This document shows positions 1 through 5,008 of a stretch of DNA of 6,455 nucleotides, one piece after another. The stretch comes from Bacteroidia bacterium. Its GTDB lineage: Bacteria > Bacteroidota > Bacteroidia > Bacteroidales > GCA-2748055. How positions within the stretch are numbered: the first letter of the stretch is position 1; the number at the start of each line of letters is the position of its first letter. The notes below the pieces were generated by a model. It saw nothing but the letters and a program-made list of their open reading frames with translations, made no database searches and was not told the origin of the DNA. The stretch lies in assembly GCA_030596245.1 (NCBI GenBank), contig JAUVKN010000250.1:1-6455 (forward strand), in the 5' to 3' direction. The position numbers were made by a program, and so were the translations under genes.

Positions 1-1
1 G

Positions 2-1468
2 AGTAAGGACGCAGCCGTAGAGCTCTTGCAATCTTTCTGGATCAAGTTCAACAATCATCCTTCCCCACCCAAGGTGGGAGTAACTGCAGAGGAGAGTAAT
101 ACCTACACAGACTTTTGCCTGATCAACCTGGGCGGACTGAAAGAGGATGGATCCAATGCAGTGAATGAGCTAAGTTTCGTTTTGCTGGATGTGATCGAGG
201 AGATGCGTCTGCTCCAGCCCTCATCCATGGTACAGGTAAGCAAAAAGAGTCCTGACAGTTTCGTGGACCGGGCGGTGAAGATTGTAAAAACCGGATTTGG
301 GCAACCCTCTATTTTTAATACGGATGCCATTGTTCAGGAGCTGGTAAGGCAGGGAAAGAGCCTGGAAGATGCACGGAATGGTGGTGCCTCCGGATGTGTG
401 GAGAGTGGTGCATTTGGTACCGAGGCTTATATCCTTACCGGTTATTTCAACCTGGTTAAGGTGCTGGAGATTACGCTTCATCATGGGACCGATCCCCGAA
501 CCGGAAAAACCATCGGAGTCTACACCAGGGATTCAGCGACGTTCAATACATTTGATGACCTGCAGCAGGCCTTTATCAGGCAGCTGCAGCACTTCATAGA
601 TATAAAGATCACCGGTAATAACATCATTGAGCGAATTTTCAGCAACCATTTGCCGGTCCCCTTTCTATCACTTCTTATTGATGATTGCATTGGTAACGGG
701 AAAGATTATAATGCAGGGGGAGCCAGGTACAACACCAGTTATGTGCAGGGAGTCGGACTGGGATCCATTACCGATATGCTGACTTCTTTGAAAATCAATC
801 TGTTTGACAAAGCGTCCATCAGCATGGGAACCTTTCTAAAGGTGCTGGCTGATAACTTTGATGGACACGATGCGTTGAGGGCAGCACTATTGTATGACAC
901 TCCCAAGTATGGCAATGATGATGACCTGGCCGATGAGCATGCCCGCTGGGTATTTGATGCATTTTACGAAGCTGTGAACGGGCGGAAGAGTCCCCGCGGT
1001 GCCACCTACCGCATTAATATGCTTCCCACCACCAGTCATATCTATTTTGGCAAAGTGGTGGGTGCCATGCCGGACGGTCGACTGGCCGGAGAGCCTTTAT
1101 CTGAAGGGATATCTCCCTTCCAGGGAATGGACCGGAAAGGACCCACAGCTGTGTTGAATTCGGCCCTGAAGATCGATCACCTGAAAACGGGAGGCACCCT
1201 GCTGAACCAGAAATTCACTCCCGATTTTTTCAAGGACCAGCGCAGCATACACAAGGTAACCCAACTGATCCGCGGCTACTTCAGAATGAACGGTCACCAT
1301 ATCCAGTTCAATGTGGTTGCTGCGGATACCCTTCGCGCTGCCCAGAAACATCCCGAAAAGTACCAGGACCTGATCGTTCGGGTGGCCGGATACAGCGATT
1401 ACTTCAATGACCTGGGTCCCGAACTGCAGGAGGAGATCATTCGCCGTACCGAACATGAGAGAACATGA
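2..1468 (+). CDS. Glycyl radical enzyme (PFL/decarboxylase-dehydratase superfamily), 5'-truncated by window edge
   Basis: This is the C-terminal ~488 residues of a glycyl radical enzyme. Such enzymes are usually about 780-900 residues, so roughly 300-400 N-terminal residues lie off the left edge. The frame is open to base 2 and the residues before the first TTG (base 26) fit the family (SKDAAVELLQSFWIKF), so that TTG is not the true start. The active-site loop reads GASGCVESG: the thiyl-radical Cys is at 395-397 and the likely catalytic Glu at 401-403. The glycyl radical loop VRVAGYS has its Gly codon at 1388-1390, and the protein ends with the usual EEIIRRTEH. A single Cys followed by V-E argues against true pyruvate formate-lyase, which has adjacent Cys-Cys. 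It points to the eliminase/decarboxylase branch (dehydratases, lyases, arylacetate decarboxylases). The Ser-Gly after the Glu, rather than Pro, and the run GGARYNTSYVQGVGLG seem closest to 4-hydroxyphenylacetate decarboxylase-like members, from memory only. No radical-SAM activase is visible; it may lie upstream. The enzyme should be cytoplasmic and oxygen-sensitive. Confidence 0.93.
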   Translation, partial: SKDAAVELLQSFWIKFNNHPSPPKVGVTAEESNTYTDFCLINLGGLKEDGSNAVNELSFVLLDVIEEMRLLQPSSMVQVSKKSPDSFVDRAVKIVKTGFGQPSIFNTDAIVQELVRQGKSLEDARNGGASGCVESGAFGTEAYILTGYFNLVKVLEITLHHGTDPRTGKTIGVYTRDSATFNTFDDLQQAFIRQLQHFIDIKITGNNIIERIFSNHLPVPFLSLLIDDCIGNGKDYNAGGARYNTSYVQGVGLGSITDMLTSLKINLFDKASISMGTFLKVLADNFDGHDALRAALLYDTPKYGNDDDLADEHARWVFDAFYEAVNGRKSPRGATYRINMLPTTSHIYFGKVVGAMPDGRLAGEPLSEGISPFQGMDRKGPTAVLNSALKIDHLKTGGTLLNQKFTPDFFKDQRSIHKVTQLIRGYFRMNGHHIQFNVVAADTLRAAQKHPEKYQDLIVRVAGYSDYFNDLGPELQEEIIRRTEHERT

Positions 1469-1483
1469 AAGTGAGACAGAGTA

Positions 1484-1509
1484 AAAGTTTCAAAGTTACT
1501 TTTGACTTT
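1484..1509 (+). terminator. Weak AT-rich imperfect hairpin after the glycyl radical enzyme gene
   Basis: AAAGT (1484-1488) can pair with ACTTT (1505-1509), and CAAA (1491-1494) with TTTG (1501-1504), leaving a two-base bulge and a six-base loop. It lies 15 bases after the stop codon and is followed by TTTAATTT rather than a clean T-tract. With only two G-C pairs it is a poor intrinsic terminator. The same bases overlap a possible promoter element, so it may instead be an operator-like inverted repeat or chance in an AT-rich spacer. Confidence 0.25.
1497..1504 (+). promoter_or_regulatory. Possible Bacteroidota-type -7 element (TAnnTTTG) for the muropeptide operon
   Basis: TACTTTTG matches the Bacteroidota sigma-ABfr -7 consensus TAnnTTTG exactly. 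It lies 45 bases before the ATG of the NlpC/P60 lipoprotein gene, which would give a leader of roughly 35-40 bases. A second near match, TACTTTAG, is at 1516-1523. No clear TTTG -33 box is seen about 20 bases upstream (around 1473-1476), so the call rests on half of the promoter. Its position, in the only sizeable gap ahead of a run of overlapping genes, is what a promoter for the downstream operon would need. Confidence 0.35.
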
Positions 1510-1549
1510 AATTTATACTTTAGTGGTTTGAAGAAAGTATGACCATTCA

Positions 1550-2773
1550 ATGAAAAACCGCCATCTTAAAGCGGCTATTATGCTGTTGGTAATCCTGGTT
1601 GCCGGTGCGTGCAGCAACCGGGTTGATCGTACCATCTCAGAGATTCATTCCCTGTTGGATTCCTTACAATCTGAATATGCCCCCGACACACGAATTGCCC
1701 TCTGGGACATCACGGTTACCGGAGCAAAAGATCTTATCACCCTTTCAGGGGAAGTGGATAATAGAGCAGCCTACAAGGCCATTGTGAGGGCCATCGATCA
1801 GCAATTCCCCGAGGTGAGTAACACCCTTGTTTTACTACCTGAAGGAGGCGACGGACAATTTGTCAACGGACTGATCAATAATTCTGTGGCTAATATTCGT
1901 GCTGAACCCAGCAGCCGTACCGAGATGGTCACACAGGCCTTGCTGGGCACACCAATCAGGATCTTAAAGGAGGAAAATGGCTGGTACCTTGTGCAGACAC
2001 CAAATGGCTACCTGGGCTGGGTAAACGATTTTGAGACCCAATCATTGGACAAGGCTGAACTGGCCAGTTTCAAAGATGCCCGGAAGGTCGTCTATGCGGA
2101 ACAGTATGGGTTGGCATATACAGCACCTGATGAGACCTCCATGCCAGTCTCTGACCTGGTTATCGGCTGCATTCTTCGGGTAATATCTTCAGCAGACGGT
2201 TTTCATCAAGTGAGTTATCCCGATGGTCGAATAGCGTGGGTAAAGAAAGCAGAGGTGAGGGATGCTGCTGAAATATTCTATCAGGCACTTCAGGTGGAAC
2301 AGCTGGTGAAAACCGCCTTGAAATTCAATGGTATACCCTATCTCTGGGGAGGGGTCTCTTCAAAGGCCATTGATTGCAGCGGACTATCATCCAATGTGTA
2401 CTTTATGAATGGAATCCTTCTACCCAGGGATGCATCTCAACAGGCACTTTGCGGAAAGGAGATTACTACCGACTATGAACATAAGGAGCTGATGACAGGA
2501 GATTTACTTTTTTTTGGACGAAAAGGCACAGCTACACAGCCAGAGAAAGTCACTCATGTAGCCATCTACCTTGGTGACTCAGAGTTTATCCATGCGGCAG
2601 GATACCGTGACAGGGTAAGCATCAATAGCATAGACAGCATCCGGGAAAACTTCATTCCGGACTATCCAGAGACTTTCGTCAGGGCGGTCAGGATGACTGG
2701 AGAGGATGATGATGGGTTCCAGCCTATTACTGAAAACGATTTTTACAAAGAGATAATCAGCATTACAGAATGA
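1550..2773 (+). CDS. SH3b-NlpC/P60 lipoprotein, YkfC-like gamma-D-glutamyl-L-diamino acid endopeptidase
   Basis: This is a predicted murein-peptide cysteine peptidase of 407 residues. A basic n-region (MKNRHLK) and hydrophobic stretch lead to a lipobox ending at Cys21 (VAGAC), so it should be a membrane-anchored lipoprotein. Residues ~28-98 form a small alpha/beta region resembling a BON domain. Two bacterial SH3 domains follow (~106-162 and ~180-237), then NlpC/P60 (~250-385). The catalytic residues are Cys276 in IDCSG, His336 in VTHVAIYLGD and His348 in FIHAAG. In Bacillus cereus YkfC, an SH3b Tyr and the Asp next to the Cys bind the free amino end of L-Ala-gamma-D-Glu. Asp275 is present here and Tyr154 (GYLGWV) is a plausible counterpart. 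The expected product is L-Ala-D-Glu from murein tripeptide. The start is fixed by an in-frame stop at 1529-1531. The gene overlaps the next by ATGA. Family and catalytic calls are firm; exact specificity is inferred from domains and neighbours. Confidence 0.93.
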   Translation: MKNRHLKAAIMLLVILVAGACSNRVDRTISEIHSLLDSLQSEYAPDTRIALWDITVTGAKDLITLSGEVDNRAAYKAIVRAIDQQFPEVSNTLVLLPEGGDGQFVNGLINNSVANIRAEPSSRTEMVTQALLGTPIRILKEENGWYLVQTPNGYLGWVNDFETQSLDKAELASFKDARKVVYAEQYGLAYTAPDETSMPVSDLVIGCILRVISSADGFHQVSYPDGRIAWVKKAEVRDAAEIFYQALQVEQLVKTALKFNGIPYLWGGVSSKAIDCSGLSSNVYFMNGILLPRDASQQALCGKEITTDYEHKELMTGDLLFFGRKGTATQPEKVTHVAIYLGDSEFIHAAGYRDRVSINSIDSIRENFIPDYPETFVRAVRMTGEDDDGFQPITENDFYKEIISITE

Positions 2774-3906
2774 AAGCAGGAAGAAGGACCTTTTTAAAGA
2801 GTGTGGGAGTGGCCTCCCTGGCCACTACTCTTCCACTGACAGCCTGCACGGGACCCAAGGCCCCGGCGGTAATTGGGAGCAGTAAAATGAAATTGAGCTT
2901 CCGTCCTTACGAATTACAGTTGCAGCATACATTTACAGTGGCTGGGAATTCAAGAAATACGACACCGGTGGTTTTGACAGAGATCGAATATGAAGGATTT
3001 ACAGGATATGGGGAGGCCTCCATGCCGCCTTATCTTGGCGAATCCCAGGAATCGGTGATGAACTTCCTGAAAAAGGTGGAGCTGGGGCAATTCAAAGATC
3101 CTTTCCTGATGGATGACATCCTGGAGTATGTGGATTTCATTGATAAGGGTAACCGGGCTGCCAAGGCGTGTGTGGATATTGCACTTCACGATTTGATGGG
3201 AAAAATGGTCGGTCAGCCGCTCTACAAACTGTGGGGCCTCAATCCGGATCATACCCCCATGACCTCCTTTACCATTGGGATCGATACCCCTGATATGGTG
3301 AGAACAAAGACCGAAGAGGCCAGACGTTTTAAGGTGCTGAAGGTAAAATTGGGAGGGGGCAATGACAGGGAGATGATCGAAACAGTGAGATCTGTGACTG
3401 ATGTACCCCTTTATGTGGATGTGAACCAGGGATGGAAGGATAAGCATGCTGCACTGGATCTGATTCACTGGCTCAGTGAACAGGGAATAGAGTTTATTGA
3501 ACAGCCCCTGCCTAAAACCCAGGTGGATGATATGGCCTGGCTCACAGAAAACAGTCCGCTACCCATTATAGCCGATGAGGCCTTTCAACGGATCTCCGAT
3601 GTGGCCATATTTAAAGGAGTCTATTCGGGGGTCAATATCAAACTTATGAAAAGTACCGGATTGCGGGAGGCCCACAAAATGATCACGGTGGCGCGGGCCA
3701 TGGATATGCAAGTGATGATCGGTTGTATGACAGAGACCTCCTGCGCCGTATCAGCAGCCTCCCAACTTTCCCCGCTGGTGGATTGGGCCGATCTGGATGG
3801 CAACCTGTTGATCAGTAATGACCTGTATGAAGGTGTTCAAGTCGTGGATGGCAAGATAACACTCAATGAGTTGCCTGGTATTGGAATTATGAAACTGGAG
3901 TCCTAA
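2770..3906 (+). CDS. Exported L-Ala-D/L-Glu (dipeptide) epimerase, enolase superfamily
   Basis: This 378-residue enzyme is predicted to invert the Glu centre of L-Ala-D-Glu, giving L-Ala-L-Glu that ordinary peptidases can use. The enolase-superfamily barrel is complete. The KxK motif is Lys191/Lys193 (LKVKLGG). The Mg2+ ligands are Asp217 (YVDVNQG), Glu244 (EFIEQPLP) and Asp269 (IIADEAF). The opposing base is Lys291 (VNIKLMKS). The DxD typical of dipeptide epimerases, which holds the dipeptide amino group, is Asp341/Asp343 (ADLDGNLL). The N-terminus is unusual: a twin-arginine motif (GRRTFLKS, residues 4-11), a hydrophobic stretch and a lipobox (PLTAC, Cys26), as in a Tat-exported lipoprotein. 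Bacillus YkfB and E. coli YcjG act in the cytoplasm. The gene overlaps the preceding endopeptidase by ATGA, so translation is probably coupled. An L-Ala-D/L-Glu epimerase is the best call from the DxD and neighbours; another dipeptide preference within the family is possible. Confidence 0.9.
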   Translation: MKAGRRTFLKSVGVASLATTLPLTACTGPKAPAVIGSSKMKLSFRPYELQLQHTFTVAGNSRNTTPVVLTEIEYEGFTGYGEASMPPYLGESQESVMNFLKKVELGQFKDPFLMDDILEYVDFIDKGNRAAKACVDIALHDLMGKMVGQPLYKLWGLNPDHTPMTSFTIGIDTPDMVRTKTEEARRFKVLKVKLGGGNDREMIETVRSVTDVPLYVDVNQGWKDKHAALDLIHWLSEQGIEFIEQPLPKTQVDDMAWLTENSPLPIIADEAFQRISDVAIFKGVYSGVNIKLMKSTGLREAHKMITVARAMDMQVMIGCMTETSCAVSAASQLSPLVDWADLDGNLLISNDLYEGVQVVDGKITLNELPGIGIMKLES

Positions 3907-3943
3907 TGGCTAATCCTCTAATAGCAAAATCGATTATAGGAAG

Positions 3944-5008
3944 ATGTTAAACCGGAGAACTTTTATCAGGAAGTCAGGTTTGCTTGCGGCCCTCTCTCTT
4001 GGGTCGCATTCAGGATTGACTGCCGGGATGACCACCGAAACCGAACAAGATCTACCGGTCCAGAGACCAAGAATACTTCCCCGAAGGCTGAAGAAAGGCG
4101 ACCTTATTGGCCTGGTGACTCCCGGAGGCCCAATAAAAAAGGAGCAACTGGATGAGGCCATTATCAAGTTCGAAAAACTGGGGTTCAGGACCTGTTATAA
4201 TGACTCTGTGCTATCGGAGTATGGGTATTTTGCGGGACCCGACCAGGAGAGGGCTGATGAACTGATGCATATGTTTACCCACAAAGAGGTGGATGCAGTG
4301 TGGTGTGTAAGGGGAGGGTATGGTTCAATCAGAATTCTTAATCTTCTTGATTTCGAGCTAATCAGGCAGAATCCAAAGGTATTTATCGGGTACAGCGATA
4401 TTACAGCTTTGCTCACCTCAGTATATGAACAGACAGGATTGGTCACCTACCACGGACCGCTGGGGATCTCCGATTTTAATGATTTCTCTCTGAAGTCATT
4501 GGAAAAGGTAATCCTTGATCCTGGGAAGCACTACAGGTACCCTTATGAGCGTGAAGATGATACTGAAGGTAATCCGGAATTTGATCGTTATACACTCCAT
4601 GGCGGAAAAGCTGAAGGAGAACTCATTGGAGGAAACATCAGTGTGCTGGATTCGATGATCGGAAGCAGGTTCGAACCCAATTTTGAAAACAAGATCGTAT
4701 ATCTTGAAGAGATTGAGGAGAAAACCTACCGGGTGGATAAGATGCTGTTTCACCTGCTGGAGGCCACCAACCTGAAAAAGGCAGCCGGGATTGTGATGGG
4801 TGTAATGGGCGATTGCAACATCAATGATGAGCCCAGGCTTACCCTGAAGGAAGCCATCAGGGATCTGTTTGAACCATTGGGTATTCCCGTTTCATATGGT
4901 CTCTCTTTCGGCCATATCAAAAAAATGGTGACCATTCCAAACGGCATCAGAGCCAGGATGAATGCAGAGAGGAATAGCTTCAAATTACTGGAAAGGGCCG
5001 TGAAATGA
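3944..5008 (+). CDS. S66-family LD-carboxypeptidase (LdcA/YkfA-like) with Tat leader
   Basis: This 354-residue serine peptidase of family S66 is expected to remove the terminal D-Ala from murein tetrapeptide (L-Ala-D-Glu-mDAP-D-Ala). The family core begins near residue 49 (LKKGDLIGLVTPGGP). Landmarks are CVRGGYGSIR (121-130), the nucleophile Ser151 in GYSDITALL, the glycan/peptide-domain stretch GGNISVLDSMIGS, the Glu255/Glu256 pair in IVYLEEIEE that supplies the triad Glu, and His324 in SFGHIKKMVTIPNG. The leader NRRTFIRKSG followed by a hydrophobic run is twin-arginine-like, with a possible cleavage site near GLTAG (~27-28). It lacks a lipobox Cys, so the mature enzyme would be soluble in the periplasm. 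Classical LdcA and YkfA have no leader. The start is fixed by an in-frame stop at 3911-3913. The purine run AGGAAG abuts the ATG, too close for a normal Shine-Dalgarno. The family also holds microcin-immunity MccF proteins, but the neighbours favour murein recycling. Confidence 0.92.
   Translation: MLNRRTFIRKSGLLAALSLGSHSGLTAGMTTETEQDLPVQRPRILPRRLKKGDLIGLVTPGGPIKKEQLDEAIIKFEKLGFRTCYNDSVLSEYGYFAGPDQERADELMHMFTHKEVDAVWCVRGGYGSIRILNLLDFELIRQNPKVFIGYSDITALLTSVYEQTGLVTYHGPLGISDFNDFSLKSLEKVILDPGKHYRYPYEREDDTEGNPEFDRYTLHGGKAEGELIGGNISVLDSMIGSRFEPNFENKIVYLEEIEEKTYRVDKMLFHLLEATNLKKAAGIVMGVMGDCNINDEPRLTLKEAIRDLFEPLGIPVSYGLSFGHIKKMVTIPNGIRARMNAERNSFKLLERAVK

Noticed and set aside
26..28. TTG as the start of the glycyl radical enzyme gene
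   Set aside because: The same frame is open to base 2, the residues before it fit the family, and the remaining protein is far too short for a full enzyme; the gene is cut by the window edge.
1097..1456. 119-codon minus-strand ORF opposite the end of the glycyl radical enzyme gene
   Set aside because: Antisense to a strongly conserved coding region, with no family features.
2..1468. Pyruvate formate-lyase (pflB)
   Set aside because: The active site has a single Cys followed by Val-Glu rather than the Cys-Cys pair needed for formate-lyase chemistry.
2950..3468. 172-codon ORF on the minus strand
   Set aside because: It lies wholly inside the epimerase gene, antisense, with a His/Ile-rich composition and no recognisable domain; it is a shadow.
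2770..3906. Muconate cycloisomerase or o-succinylbenzoate synthase
   Set aside because: Same superfamily and KxK/D/E/D/K layout, but the DLDG motif and the adjacent NlpC/P60 and S66 genes fit a dipeptide epimerase better.
3907..3943. Separate promoter or terminator between the epimerase and carboxypeptidase genes
   Set aside because: The gap is 37 bases with only a chance-like CTAAT repeat; no hairpin or -7 element is seen.
3944..5008. Microcin C immunity protein MccF
   Set aside because: Same S66 family, but no microcin genes are present, the protein has an export leader, and the neighbours are murein-peptide enzymes.
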